Below, piece after piece: positions 55,176 to 63,966 of a stretch of 64,000 nucleotides of DNA. The notes under the pieces were generated by a model. The model saw only the letters and a program-made list of their open reading frames with translations. It did no database searches and was not told the origin of the DNA. How positions within the stretch are numbered: the first letter of the stretch is position 1; each line of letters starts with the position of its first letter. The DNA comes from Streptomyces sp. AP-93 (GTDB taxonomy: Bacteria; Actinomycetota; Actinomycetes; Streptomycetales; Streptomycetaceae). The stretch covers positions 1-64,000 of the forward strand of contig NZ_JALGBX010000018.1 in the NCBI RefSeq assembly GCF_022808175.1, given 5' to 3'. The position numbers and the translations under genes are program-made.

Positions 55176-56489
55176 TCAGGGAATCATGCCGGTCCCGTTC
55201 GGGCCCAGCCGGGCGCTGATCACCGCGGGCGCCGTGGAGTGCGGGAGCAGCGCGGCCGGGTTCCCGGGGCGGATCAGCTCCACCTCCACGTCGTGCGCGA
55301 AGCGGTACGGCCGGTGGGCGAGCACGCCGCCGAGGTTGCGGCGCACCCGGGAGATCTCCGCGCGGACCGTCACCGTGCGCGTCGGGTCCCCGAACAGCTC
55401 CTGCGAGAGTTCCGCCGCCGAGCGTCCCCGGGGGGACTCCGCCAGCAGGAACAGCAGCTCCGCGTGGCGCGGGCTCAGTTCCTGCGACCAGCTCCCCGCG
55501 GCCCCGTAGACGGTGGCCCGCCAGGCGCCCGGCCGGCTGAGGTCGAGGACGACGCGGGCGGCCGCCCCGGCGCCGGCACGGGCCTCCGTGACGTTCACCA
55601 GCCAGCCGCCCGGCAGCGGCTCCACCAGGCAGTCGCCGAGCTGCGGCACCCACACCCGGCCGGGTCCGAAGGACTTCGGCAGCGGGATCCGGTCGACGGG
55701 TGCGAGCCCCGTGACGGCCGCCGTCCAGCCGTTGCCGTCCACGGCCAGCGCCCGCCCCGGCACCCGGGCCAGCAGCGGGGCCGCCACCGCCCGCAGCCGT
55801 TCCAGCGACTCCAGGTGCCGTACGCGCAGCTCCCGCTCCGCGAGCCGGGCCACCGAGCTCACCCAGGCCAGGGTCGCCGGGTGCATGGTGGCCAGCGGCC
55901 CGCTGACGTCGAGGACCCCCAACAGGGAGCCGTCGCGGGGGTCCCGCACGGGGGCTCCGGCGCAGGTCCAGTCGTGGTGGCTGGAGACGAAGTGCTCCGC
56001 CGAGAAGACCTGGACCGGTCTGCGGGCCACCAGGGCGGTGCCGACCCCGTTGGTGCCGACCACCGCCTCGTCCCAGTGGGCGCCCACCCCGAAGCCGAGC
56101 CGGTCCGCGTTGCGCAGGATCGAGGAGTGGCCCTCCCGCCACAGCAGCCGCCCGTCGGCGTCGGCGACGACCATGATGTGCAGGGCCTCGTCCAGCGAGG
56201 GCAGCAGCCCTTCGCGCAGGACCGGCAGCAGGTCCCGTAGCGGAGAGGTCTGGCGCCGCTCCTCGGTCTCGGCGAGCGACAGCATCCGCGAACGGCTGTC
56301 GCGGTCCGGGTGCACCCCGCCCGCCATCATCCGGCGCCAGGACTCGGCGATCTCCGGGCGCGGCGCGGCCGGCGGCCGGTCCCCGGCCAGCGCGGCCGCC
56401 CGTACCCCCTTGAGCAGACGTGCGGCCTCCCGCGCGTCCATGGCCGAGATGCGTGCCGCATCGACCGCGCTGCCTGTGGTGTGGGCCAC
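55176..56489 (-). CDS. GAF-domain transcriptional regulator
   Basis: This 437-residue protein resembles the N-terminal half of AcoR-type activators plus a winged-helix output: RPEIAESWRRMMAGGVHPD, then a GAF domain (about residues 70-220; AVVGTNGVGTALVARRPVQVF, HHDWTCAGAPVRDPRDG), and a C-terminal DNA-binding region (LSPRHAELLFLLAESPRGRSAAELSQELFGD). No AAA+ domain is present. The GTG at 56489 has GGGAGG six bases away. An inverted repeat upstream (56603-56620) may be its operator. Confidence 0.8.
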   Translation of the reverse strand: MAHTTGSAVDAARISAMDAREAARLLKGVRAAALAGDRPPAAPRPEIAESWRRMMAGGVHPDRDSRSRMLSLAETEERRQTSPLRDLLPVLREGLLPSLDEALHIMVVADADGRLLWREGHSSILRNADRLGFGVGAHWDEAVVGTNGVGTALVARRPVQVFSAEHFVSSHHDWTCAGAPVRDPRDGSLLGVLDVSGPLATMHPATLAWVSSVARLAERELRVRHLESLERLRAVAAPLLARVPGRALAVDGNGWTAAVTGLAPVDRIPLPKSFGPGRVWVPQLGDCLVEPLPGGWLVNVTEARAGAGAAARVVLDLSRPGAWRATVYGAAGSWSQELSPRHAELLFLLAESPRGRSAAELSQELFGDPTRTVTVRAEISRVRRNLGGVLAHRPYRFAHDVEVELIRPGNPAALLPHSTAPAVISARLGPNGTGMIP

Positions 56490-56602
56490 CGGAACCTCCC
56501 CGTGCGGAACAGACGTACGACGGCTCCCGCCCGGTGGGCCGTCCGGTGCGCGCCCCTTCCAGGGGCGGACCGGTACGTCCGGAGGGCGGTTCCGAGTCAA
56601 AG

Positions 56603-56620
56603 GTTGCAACGTCTTGCAAC
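56603..56620. promoter_or_regulatory. Inverted repeat upstream of the GAF regulator
   Basis: GTTGCAA-CGTC-TTGCAAC, perfect 7-bp arms, 114 bases upstream of the regulator start. It stands out as AT-richer than its neighbourhood. Autoregulation by the GAF regulator is a reasonable guess. The rest of the 346-base gap holds the terminators listed next and no gene. Confidence 0.55.
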
Positions 56621-56780
56621 TCTCGCCAAGTCCCGGTCGGCCGATCGAAACTGTACGGACGTCGCCGAGCGACGTGACAGCTCCTTCCTCGGGGCTTCTC
56701 GGATCAGGGGTGGTGCCGAGTCGGCGCGGCGCCATCCCTGTTCCAGGTCAACGGGCCCGGATCCCGGCCGCAGTGCTTTT

Positions 56781-56835
56781 CGGAGGGTTGGGGCCCTCCG
56801 CATCAGCCCGGCTTCCGGAGGGTTGGGGCCCTCCG
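56781..56835 (-). terminator. Duplicated 20-bp hairpin after the acyl-CoA dehydrogenase gene
   Basis: CGGAGGGTTGGGGCCCTCCG occurs at 56781-56800 and again at 56816-56835. Each copy is itself a hairpin (GGAGGG/CCCTCC). The second copy abuts the acyl-CoA dehydrogenase stop codon, so both act downstream of it as tandem terminators. A TTTT run (56777-56780) is on the plus strand and thus reads AAAA in the transcript. Confidence 0.65.
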
Positions 56836-58491
56836 CTAGCCCGCGATCCGGGCCCGTTCCACCACGGATCCCAGATCCAGAGTGTGCGGCAGCGTGCCGA
56901 AGGCCGCACCCCAGTCACCGCCCAGGCGCGAGGCGCAGAATGCGTCGGCCACCTCCGGCGGGGCCCAGCGCACCAGCAGGGATCCCTGCAGTACCAAGGC
57001 CATCCGCTCCACGACCCGCCGGGCCCGCGCCTCGATGCCCTCCAGGTCCGCGAGCTCGGTCAGCAGGTTCTTGATGGCCGAATCCAGCCGGTGGTCGGCG
57101 CCGCGCGCCAGGCCGACCTCCTGGAGGAAGGCGTTCAGCGCCTGCGGCTCGCGCTGCAGGGCGCGCAGCACGTCGAGGGCCTGGACGTTGCCCGATCCCT
57201 CCCAGATGGAGTTCAGCGGGGACTCGCGCAGCAGCCGGGGCATCCCGGACTCCTCGACGTAGCCGTTTCCGCCCAGACACTCCAGTGCCTCCGCCACCAT
57301 CGGCGTACAGCGCTTGGTCACCCAGTACTTCGCGGCGGGCACCGCGATGCGCAGGAAGGCCCGCTCCTGCTCGTTGCCCGTGCTCTGGACGGCGTCGTAC
57401 GCGGCCGCGAGACGGAGCGTGAGGGTGGTGGCCGCCTCCGACTCCAGGGCGAGGTCGGCCAGCACGTTGCGCATCAGAGGCTGGTCGATGAGCGGTGCTC
57501 CGAAAGCAGAGCGGTGCTCCGCGTGGTGAGCGGCCTGCGTCAGCGCCTGCCGCATCAGCGAGGCCGAACCGATCACGCAGTCCAGCCGCGTCGCCGCGAC
57601 CATCTCGATGATGGTCCGCACCCCCCGGCCCTCCTCACCCACCCGCCGCGCCCACGTCCCGTCGAACTCCACCTCGCTCGAGGCGTTCGACCGGTTGCCC
57701 AGCTTGTCCTTCAGCCGCTGGATCGCGAAGACGTTGCGCGTCCCGTCCGGCAGCACCCGCGGCACCAGGAAGCAGGTCAGCCCGCCCGGCGCCTGCGCCA
57801 GTACCAGGAACCCGTCGCACATCGGCGCCGAACAGAACCACTTGTGCCCCGTCAGCAGGTACTCGCCCGAAGCGTCCAGCGCCACCGCCGTCGTCGTGTT
57901 CGCCCGGACGTCGCTGCCGCCCTGCTTCTCCGTCATGCCCATCCCGAAGAGCACCCCGGCCTTCTGCCCGGCCGGCCGCAGGCCCTCCTCGTACACGTGC
58001 GAGGTCAGCCGCGGCTCCCATTCGGCCGCCAGCTCCGGATCGGTCCGCAGCGCCGGTACCGCCGCGTGCGTCATCGAGACCGGGCAGCCGTGCCCGGCCT
58101 CCGCCTGCGACCACACGAAGAACCCGGCCGCCCGCCGCAGGTGCCCCGCCGGCCGCCCCCACGCGTCGGTGAGCCCGCTCCCCACCGCCTGCCCGAGCAG
58201 CCGGTGCCACGAGGGGTGGAACTCCACCTCGTCGATCCGGTTGCCGTACCGGTCGTGCGTCCGCAGCTTCGGCGGGTTCTCGTTCGCCTGCGTCCCCCAG
58301 TCCTGCGCCTGCCGGGATCCGGCCGCGCGCCCGAGATCCGTGAGCTCTTCCCTTACCTCCGCGGCAAGTTCGGGCGCGGCGTCCGCGAGGTGCCGTTCGA
58401 CCCCCTCGCTCAGGGCCCGGTCGCTGCCGTAGACGTCGTGGCCCACGAGGGGCGGGGCCTGGTTGCTGACTGTGTGGGTGGTGGCTGCCAT
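56836..58491 (-). CDS. Acyl-CoA dehydrogenase, AidB-like
   Basis: This 551-residue flavoprotein of the AidB branch starts at the ATG at 58491. It has GMGMTEKQGGSDVRANTTTA (FAD and substrate region), GHKWFCSAPMCDGFLVLAQA, and ALECLGGNGYVEESGMPRLLRESPLNSIWEGSGNVQALDVLR with the C-terminal active-site region. AidB proteins are linked to alkylation-damage protection; many homologues have no confirmed substrate. It is divergent from the BrkB-family gene by 17 bases. Confidence 0.88.
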   Translation of the reverse strand: MAATTHTVSNQAPPLVGHDVYGSDRALSEGVERHLADAAPELAAEVREELTDLGRAAGSRQAQDWGTQANENPPKLRTHDRYGNRIDEVEFHPSWHRLLGQAVGSGLTDAWGRPAGHLRRAAGFFVWSQAEAGHGCPVSMTHAAVPALRTDPELAAEWEPRLTSHVYEEGLRPAGQKAGVLFGMGMTEKQGGSDVRANTTTAVALDASGEYLLTGHKWFCSAPMCDGFLVLAQAPGGLTCFLVPRVLPDGTRNVFAIQRLKDKLGNRSNASSEVEFDGTWARRVGEEGRGVRTIIEMVAATRLDCVIGSASLMRQALTQAAHHAEHRSAFGAPLIDQPLMRNVLADLALESEAATTLTLRLAAAYDAVQSTGNEQERAFLRIAVPAAKYWVTKRCTPMVAEALECLGGNGYVEESGMPRLLRESPLNSIWEGSGNVQALDVLRALQREPQALNAFLQEVGLARGADHRLDSAIKNLLTELADLEGIEARARRVVERMALVLQGSLLVRWAPPEVADAFCASRLGGDWGAAFGTLPHTLDLGSVVERARIAG

Positions 58492-58508
58492 GCCGATACC
58501 GTAAGGAC

Positions 58509-59633
58509 GTGCAGCACGCGAAAGAAACACCCGAGCGGATTCCGGGACGCCTCCACCGGGCCCGCGCCCTCTACCGCAACGTCTCCAAGCGCAAGATGGC
58601 GTGGCTGCTGCTCAAAGACACCGTGAACTCGTGCATCGAGTACCGGATCCTCGGACTCGCCGCCGAAGCGGCCTTCTTCACCCTGCTTTCGCTGCCCCCG
58701 CTCTTCCTGGGCCTGCTGGGCCTCCTCGGCTACGTGGACGGCTGGTCGGGCGGTACGACCGTCGCCAGCATCGAGGAGAACATCCTGGGGGCGGTCGGCA
58801 CCGTGCTCTCCGACCGGGGCGTCAACGACATCGCCAAACCGATGCTCGACGACGTCACCGGCCGGGGCCGCCCCGACCTCATCTCCCTCGGATTCGCCTT
58901 CGCCCTCTGGTCGGGCTCGCGCGCCGTCAACGTCTTCATCGACACCATCACCGTCATGTACGGGCTCGACGGACACCGCGGCATCGTCAAGACCCGGCTG
59001 CTCGCCTTCGTCCTCTACATCGCCGCCCTGCTGATCGGCGCCATCGTGCTGCCGCTGATGGTGGTCGGCCCGGACGCGGTGGTGCGCCTGGTGCCCTGGA
59101 GCACCGAGGTGATCGCGGTCCTGTACTGGCCCGTGGTCACGCTGCTCTCCATCGCCTTCCTGACCACGCTCTACCACGTCTCCGTCCCGGTCCGCTCGCC
59201 CTGGATCGAGGACGTGCCCGGCGCGCTGGTCGCCCTCGCCATGTGGGTGCTCGGCTCGTTCCTGCTGCGGATCTACCTCACCAACACGGTGGAGGGCCCG
59301 ACCATCTACGGATCGCTCGCCGCCCCCGTGGCCATCCTGCTGTGGATCGGCATCTCGGCCTTCGCCGTCCTCGTCGGGGCCGCCGTCAACGCCGCCATCG
59401 ACCGGGTCTGGCCCTCGGTGGCCACCGCGGCGGCGCGCGAGGCGAACGAGCGGGTCCGCGAGGCGGAGGCAGCCCAGCTCGTGGCCCGGGCGGCCGCCTG
59501 GCGGGCCCTGGCCGAGGGGGAGTCGGAGGACGACGAGGGCGAGGAGGACGGGGGCATGCCCTCGGAGTTCCCGGAGCGCTGGTCGAAGTTCCTGCCCCCG
59601 GAGGACTACCACTCCCGCCTGCGCAAGCACTGA
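58509..59633 (+). CDS. YihY/BrkB-family membrane protein
   Basis: This 374-residue protein has about six transmembrane helices, starting LGLAAEAAFFTLLSLPPLFLGLLGLLG, with the family's conserved SGSRAVNVFIDTITVMY and PWSTEVIAVLYWPVVTLLSIAFLTTLYHVSVP. The C-terminus is acidic and coiled (REANERVREAEAAQLV...EDDEGEEDGG). Translation starts at a GTG. The function of YihY proteins is not settled; they are no longer regarded as RNase BN. Confidence 0.85.
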   Translation: MQHAKETPERIPGRLHRARALYRNVSKRKMAWLLLKDTVNSCIEYRILGLAAEAAFFTLLSLPPLFLGLLGLLGYVDGWSGGTTVASIEENILGAVGTVLSDRGVNDIAKPMLDDVTGRGRPDLISLGFAFALWSGSRAVNVFIDTITVMYGLDGHRGIVKTRLLAFVLYIAALLIGAIVLPLMVVGPDAVVRLVPWSTEVIAVLYWPVVTLLSIAFLTTLYHVSVPVRSPWIEDVPGALVALAMWVLGSFLLRIYLTNTVEGPTIYGSLAAPVAILLWIGISAFAVLVGAAVNAAIDRVWPSVATAAAREANERVREAEAAQLVARAAAWRALAEGESEDDEGEEDGGMPSEFPERWSKFLPPEDYHSRLRKH

Positions 59634-59646
59634 CCGCCGCCGTAGC

Positions 59647-60486
59647 GTGGTGTCCGTGACGGATCGCGCGGACTCGGACTCGGTGCCCGGCTCCGGCTCC
59701 GGCTCCGGCTCCGGGTACGAGGAACACCCGTCCCGGACGGTCGCCGGAGCGGTGCTCTGGCGGGCCGGCGGGGCCGGCGCCGGCCTGGTGCTGCCCGACG
59801 GGTGCATGGACCTGCTGTGGGTGGACGGCCGGCTCCTGGTGGCCGGACCCGACACCGCCGCGCACCCCGCCGGAGAGGTCCCGGGCTCGGGCTTCGCCGG
59901 GATCCGGCTGGCCCCCGGCACGGCGCCCGCGCTGCTCGGCGTACCGGCCAGGGCCCTGCGCGACCGGCGGGTCGAGCTGGCCGACCTGTGGCCCGCCGCC
60001 GAGGTACGGCGCCTCACCGCGCTCGTGGCCGCGTACGGGGATCCCCGCGCGGGACTGGAGGAGCTGGCCCGGCTCCGCACGGCCGACGGCGGCCCCCCGG
60101 ACCCCCTCGTCGCGGAGGTGACGGCCCGGCTGCGCGCCGGGCAGGGCGTGGCCGCCGTGGCGGGGGCGGTCGGCCTCGGGGAGCGGCAGCTGCACCGGCG
60201 CTCCCTCGACGCCTTCGGCTACGGGCCCCGGACCCTGGGGCGGATCCTGCGCCTCCAGCGGGCCCTCGCGCTGACCCGGCGCGGGCTGCCGCCGGCGGCG
60301 GTGGCCACGGCGGCCGGATACGCCGACCAGGCCCACTACACCCGCGAGGTGCGCGCCCTGGCGGGGACCACGCCGGGGGCCTACGCGGCGGGGCCGGGGG
60401 CTGGGGCCGGCGCGTCGGCTCCGGCGGCTTCGGAGGCGGCGAAGAGCGAGATCCCGGAGCCGTCCGGGTCCAGGACGACGGCGTAG
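59647..60486 (+). CDS. AraC-family regulator
   Basis: This 270-280-residue regulator (GTG starts at 59647, 59650 or 59656) has an N-terminal sensor domain of DUF6597-like type (GAVLWRAGGAGAGLVLPDGCMDLLWVDG) and a C-terminal AraC HTH region (AVAGAVGLGERQLHRRSLDAFGYGPRTLGRILRLQRALALTRR... YADQAHYTREVRALAGTTPGAY). The C-terminal ~30 residues overlap the convergent VOC gene by 106 bases. A Gly-Ser repeat near the N-terminus is likely a linker. Confidence 0.82.
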   Translation: MVSVTDRADSDSVPGSGSGSGSGYEEHPSRTVAGAVLWRAGGAGAGLVLPDGCMDLLWVDGRLLVAGPDTAAHPAGEVPGSGFAGIRLAPGTAPALLGVPARALRDRRVELADLWPAAEVRRLTALVAAYGDPRAGLEELARLRTADGGPPDPLVAEVTARLRAGQGVAAVAGAVGLGERQLHRRSLDAFGYGPRTLGRILRLQRALALTRRGLPPAAVATAAGYADQAHYTREVRALAGTTPGAYAAGPGAGAGASAPAASEAAKSEIPEPSGSRTTA

Positions 60487-60818
60487 CGCTGCCCCCAGAA
60501 GGCGTCCCAGGGCTTCAGGTGGCCCGTGTTCCCGGCCGCCGTCAGCTCCGCGTACAGCGAGTCCACCTCGGCGGGGGAGTCGCACAGGAACGCGAGCCCC
60601 ACCCGGCCGTCGCTCGTGGGACGGGTCCAGGACGGGTCGAAGGAGAGGATGACCTCCTCCGTGTCCCAGCCGATCCGCTGCCCGCCCGGCAGGACGGCTT
60701 CGACGTGCGGCTGGGAGTCGGCCTCGGCGGGTACGTCGATGCCGAGGCGGCGGTAGAAGGCGAGCGATGCGGCCATGTCGGAGACGATGATGCCGATCAT
60801 GTCGAGTCGGGGAGTCAT
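60381..60818 (-). CDS. VOC-family (glyoxalase/bleomycin resistance-like) protein
   Basis: This 145-residue protein has one VOC module: LDMIGIIVSDMAASLAFYRRLGID, AVLPGGQRIGWD, and GQRYAVVLDPDGSGISLFA. Metal-binding or ligand-binding role is unknown. The C-terminus is Ala/Pro-rich and lies within the overlap with the AraC gene. The convergent genes could be linked by function, as AraC/VOC pairs are frequent. Confidence 0.83.
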   Translation of the reverse strand: MTPRLDMIGIIVSDMAASLAFYRRLGIDVPAEADSQPHVEAVLPGGQRIGWDTEEVILSFDPSWTRPTSDGRVGLAFLCDSPAEVDSLYAELTAAGNTGHLKPWDAFWGQRYAVVLDPDGSGISLFAASEAAGADAPAPAPGPAA

Positions 60819-60953
60819 GACCTCACCGTAGGCACGCCGGGCCGGGCCGGTCTTGAACGCATCGGACACGGGCCTGCCGCGCGGGGCCGGGCCCGCGAGG
60901 CAGGCCGGTCCGGTCCGCTCCGGTTCGGTTCGGTCCGGTTCGGTCCGCTCCGG

Positions 60954-61868
60954 TCACTCGGAGGGCTCCTCCTGGGGCAGGTGCCGGTAGACCGTGGCCC
61001 GGGAGACCCCGAGGGCGGCGGCGATCGCGGTGGCCCCGCTGCCCGCCGCGTGCATCCGGCGGGCCGCCTCGATCATGGCCGGGCTCATGGCGGCGGGCCG
61101 CCCGCGCCGTCCCCCCGGCACGGGCCGAGCGGGCCCGTCGGAGCCGTGCGGCCCGTCGAGCAGGCGCCGTACGCCGTCCAGGACGGCCTCGCGCAGGGCC
61201 GGGACGGGGGCGTCGGCGAAGAGCACCACCGGGTCGGAGAGCATCGCGACGGCCTGGGCGGCCCGCACCCGTTCCGCGAATCCGGGGTTCGGCCCCGCGA
61301 CCAGGAAGCCGGCCCGGAGCATGGCGTCGCGCAGGCGGGCGAAGGCCGGGCCGGGGGTGGCCAGTGCCATGTCCTGGAGGTTCAGGCGCAGCAGGTGACG
61401 GTGGTCCAGCCAGACGTCGAGCACCCCCTCGATGGCGGCCCACCGGACCCGGTCCGAGGGGCCGGGCGTGCCGGACGCGTCGGGCGCGTCGGGCGTCCCG
61501 GACGTCCCTGACGTGCCGGACGCGCTGGGCCCGTCGGGCCCCTCGGTCGCGCCGGAACCGCCGGCTGCCGCGGCGCGGGCCAGGGCGGCCGCCAGATCGC
61601 GGAGCATCGGCTCGACGAGGGCGCCCAGGATGTCGGCCTTGCCGGGGAAGTGGTAGAGCACCGCCGGCTTGGAGACGCCCACCTGTTCGGCGATCTCCCG
61701 CAGCGAGGTCTCGTGGAAGCCGCGGACTCCGAACAACTCCGTGGAGACGCGCAGGATCCGCCGCCGGGTGTCGGTAGCCGTATCGGTCGTCGAGGCGTTC
61801 CGCGACGCGGCGAGCGCGGTGTGCGTCTCGTAAATCGTCTCAGAATCTGCGGTTCCGCTGCTGTCCAT
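60954..61868 (-). CDS. TetR-family regulator with extra C-terminal HTH
   Basis: This 304-residue protein is longer than usual TetR regulators (about 200). The TetR DNA-binding region is RRRILRVSTELFGVRGFHETSLREIAEQVGVSKPAVLYHFPGK. A low-complexity Gly/Thr/Ser/Pro loop (SGTSGTSGTPDAPDA) follows in the ligand-binding domain. The C-terminus (SPAMIEAARRMHAAGSGATAIAAALGVSRATVYRHLP) is a second, resolvase/Hin-type HTH. The start is the ATG at 61868, or a GTG 9 bases upstream. The target is unknown. Confidence 0.85.
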   Translation of the reverse strand: MDSSGTADSETIYETHTALAASRNASTTDTATDTRRRILRVSTELFGVRGFHETSLREIAEQVGVSKPAVLYHFPGKADILGALVEPMLRDLAAALARAAAAGGSGATEGPDGPSASGTSGTSGTPDAPDASGTPGPSDRVRWAAIEGVLDVWLDHRHLLRLNLQDMALATPGPAFARLRDAMLRAGFLVAGPNPGFAERVRAAQAVAMLSDPVVLFADAPVPALREAVLDGVRRLLDGPHGSDGPARPVPGGRRGRPAAMSPAMIEAARRMHAAGSGATAIAAALGVSRATVYRHLPQEEPSE

Positions 61869-62072
61869 GCGGAACACCCTAATCTCTGTAACCGACTTGC
61901 CCGTCGATCCTCTCGGTCCCCCCTGACCGGCGGTAAGTTCGATTTCCGGCTTCAGGCAGCCCGTAAAAGAAGTGGCGCACGCCCGAGGGCGCTTGTTACC
62001 GTGGGGACGTTCCCGCCGATCAGTGCGGGACGGCTCGTCAGTACGTATGCAGACCCGGAGGTGAGTTCATTG

Positions 62073-62147
62073 ATGACTGTCGCCATGGCGCAGGGCGTTG
62101 CCCGCACTCAGAAGACCATCAATGTCACTTCTGTGGTCTCCGGCTGA
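62073..62147 (+). CDS. Possible 24-residue micro-ORF upstream of rsgA
   Basis: The ATG at 62073 has GGAGG 11 bases upstream. The product TVAMAQGVARTQKTINVTSV ends after 24 residues, 65 bases before rsgA. It contains no rare composition and no known domain. It may be a leader peptide or a false ORF; conservation would decide. Confidence 0.3.
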   Translation: MTVAMAQGVARTQKTINVTSVVSG

Positions 62148-62212
62148 CCTCTCACCTCTTTCGCGCCCGGTAGCGGCGCGCACCGCCGGGGCCACCCTGT
62201 GAAGGGTTTCCC

Positions 62213-63343
62213 TTGTCTCTCTCTTCCTTCTCCTCCCTCTCTTCGTCCTCCCCGCAGCCCTCCGGGCTTCCGCACGCCCTGGCCCCCTACGGCTGGGACG
62301 AGGCGTGGGCGGCCGAGTTCGCGCCGTACGCGGATCAGGGCCTGCTGCCCGGCCGGGTCGTACGGGTCGACCGCGGCCAGTGCGACGTCATGACGGCGGA
62401 CGGCATCGTCCGCGCCGACACCGCCTTCGTCACCCCGCACGACCCGCTCCGGGTCATCTGCACCGGCGACTGGGCGGTGCTGGAGGCGCACGGCAATCCG
62501 CGCTACGTGAAGACGTACCTGCCGCGCCGGACCGCCTTCGTACGGTCCACCTCCTCCCAGCGGTCCGAGGGGCAGATCCTCGCCGCGAACGTCGACCACG
62601 CGATCATCGCGGTATCGCTGGCCGTCGAACTGGACCTGGGCCGCATCGAGCGGTTCCTCGCGCTCGCCTGGGAATCGGGGGCGCAGCCGCTCGTGGTCCT
62701 GACCAAGGCGGACCTGGTCCCCGACCCGGTCACCCTCGGACACCTCGTCGAGGACGTGGAGGCGACGGCCCCCGGGGTCGCCGTCCTCACCGTGTCCTCG
62801 ATGACCGGGGAGGGCACGGACGTGCTCGCCGCGGTGGTCGGGGACGGTACGAGCGTGCTCCTCGGGATCTCCGGCGCGGGCAAGTCCACGCTGGCCAACG
62901 CGCTGTTGGGGGAGGAAGTGATGGAGGTCCAGGCGGCGCGTGACGTCGACGGCAAGGGCCGCCACACCACCACGACGCGCAACCTGCTCGCGCTGCCGGG
63001 CGGCGGCGTGCTCATCGACACCCCCGGGCTGCGGGGCGTCGGGCTCTTCGACGCGGAAGCGGGCGTCGGGCAGGTCTTCTCGGAGATCGAGGAGTACGCG
63101 GAGCGGTGCCGTTTCCACGACTGCGCGCACGAGGCGGAGCCGGGGTGCGGGGTGCGGGCCGCGGTGGACTCCGGGGAGCTGGCGGTGCGGCGGCTGGAGA
63201 GCTACCGCAAGCTGCTGCGGGAGAACCAGCGGATCGTCGCGAAGACCGACGCGCGGCTCCGGGCGGAGATCAGGCGCGACTGGAGGCTCCGCTCGGCGGA
63301 GGGCCGCGCGAACTATTCCGCGAAGCGAACCGGCCGGGCCTGA
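62213..63343 (+). CDS. rsgA: Ribosome small subunit-dependent GTPase A (RsgA)
   Basis: This 376-residue circularly permuted GTPase helps late 30S assembly. Order of G motifs: G4 VVLTKADL, then G1 LLGISGAGKSTLAN, G3 LIDTPGLRGVG. The N-terminal OB domain (GRVVRVDRGQCDVMTADG) and the C-terminal zinc site (CRFHDCAHEAEPGCGV) are present. The TTG at 62213 has GAAGGG upstream; the first ~20 residues are Ser-rich. Confidence 0.9.
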   Translation: MSLSSFSSLSSSSPQPSGLPHALAPYGWDEAWAAEFAPYADQGLLPGRVVRVDRGQCDVMTADGIVRADTAFVTPHDPLRVICTGDWAVLEAHGNPRYVKTYLPRRTAFVRSTSSQRSEGQILAANVDHAIIAVSLAVELDLGRIERFLALAWESGAQPLVVLTKADLVPDPVTLGHLVEDVEATAPGVAVLTVSSMTGEGTDVLAAVVGDGTSVLLGISGAGKSTLANALLGEEVMEVQAARDVDGKGRHTTTTRNLLALPGGGVLIDTPGLRGVGLFDAEAGVGQVFSEIEEYAERCRFHDCAHEAEPGCGVRAAVDSGELAVRRLESYRKLLRENQRIVAKTDARLRAEIRRDWRLRSAEGRANYSAKRTGRA

Positions 63344-63375
63344 CGCCTGACACCTCCCGCCCCCGCCGTGGGCCG

Positions 63376-63427
63376 GGCACGCCCCCGTCCGGACTGGGCC
63401 CCGCCCGGCCCCGGGCGGGGGCGTGCC
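63376..63427 (+). terminator. Hairpin after rsgA
   Basis: GGCACGCCCCCG (63376-63387) and CGGGGGCGTGCC (63416-63427), perfect 12-bp arms, 28-base loop containing further GC self-complementarity. No T-run. A fragment of the palindromic repeat flank (GCTGCGCGGGGCGAAGTC) follows at 63,428-63,445. Confidence 0.6.
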
Positions 63428-63481
63428 GCTGCGCGGGGCGAAGTCACCCACCGGCGGTGCGGGCCGTGGACCGCCCTGGCG

Positions 63482-63658
63482 ATGTGGGGTGTCAAGGTGG
63501 CCCCGGGGCAGGACTGGGACCACAAGCCTCAACTCCAGGAGTACGGCGACGACATGACCGAAGACCAGCTCCGCCAAGGAATCAACGACGCGATGGACAC
63601 GATGGAGCAGGCGCAGCGCAACGGGGAGAACGTCCCGCAGATCCGGAACCGGAAGTGA
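63482..63658 (+). CDS. Small hypothetical protein
   Basis: From the ATG at 63482 it is 58 residues; a shorter version from the ATG at 63554 has 34 residues (TEDQLRQGINDAMDTMEQAQ), a charged amphipathic helix. Its stop overlaps the GTG start of the next gene (GTGA), which supports a real coupled pair. No domain is recognised. Confidence 0.45.
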   Translation: MWGVKVAPGQDWDHKPQLQEYGDDMTEDQLRQGINDAMDTMEQAQRNGENVPQIRNRK

Positions 63659-63966
63659 CGCGGTCACAGTGGGGCTGTGTGGTCGCTCCTGTGGCGGGTC
63701 TGGCGACCGGCGTGCTCGGGTCGGTACTCCTGGCGGCAGCCTGGCGGACGTGCGGCGTAGGAGTCAACGGCGCGGCCAACGGGCTCGCGCTGATCTTCTA
63801 CGGAGCCCTGCTCTCAGGCATCGCGGCGCTGTGGTGGGGGGTGCTCATCGGGTACGTAGGACGCCGGAACCTCCCGGTCGCCCTTCTGGGCGGCACGGTC
63901 GGCACCGCGGTCATGGTGCGGATCTTCGTCGCTCTCCTACAGGTTCCCCACGGCTACCGCTGCTGA
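63655..63966 (+). CDS. Small membrane protein
   Basis: This 103-residue protein starts at the GTG at 63655, overlapping the previous stop by GTGA. It has about three hydrophobic helices (CVVAPVAGLATGVLGSVLLAAAW; GLALIFYGALLSGIAALWWGVLIG; LPVALLGGTVGTAVMVRIFVALLQV). No family is recognised. The coupling suggests it acts with the preceding small protein. Confidence 0.5.
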   Translation: MTRSQWGCVVAPVAGLATGVLGSVLLAAAWRTCGVGVNGAANGLALIFYGALLSGIAALWWGVLIGYVGRRNLPVALLGGTVGTAVMVRIFVALLQVPHGYRC

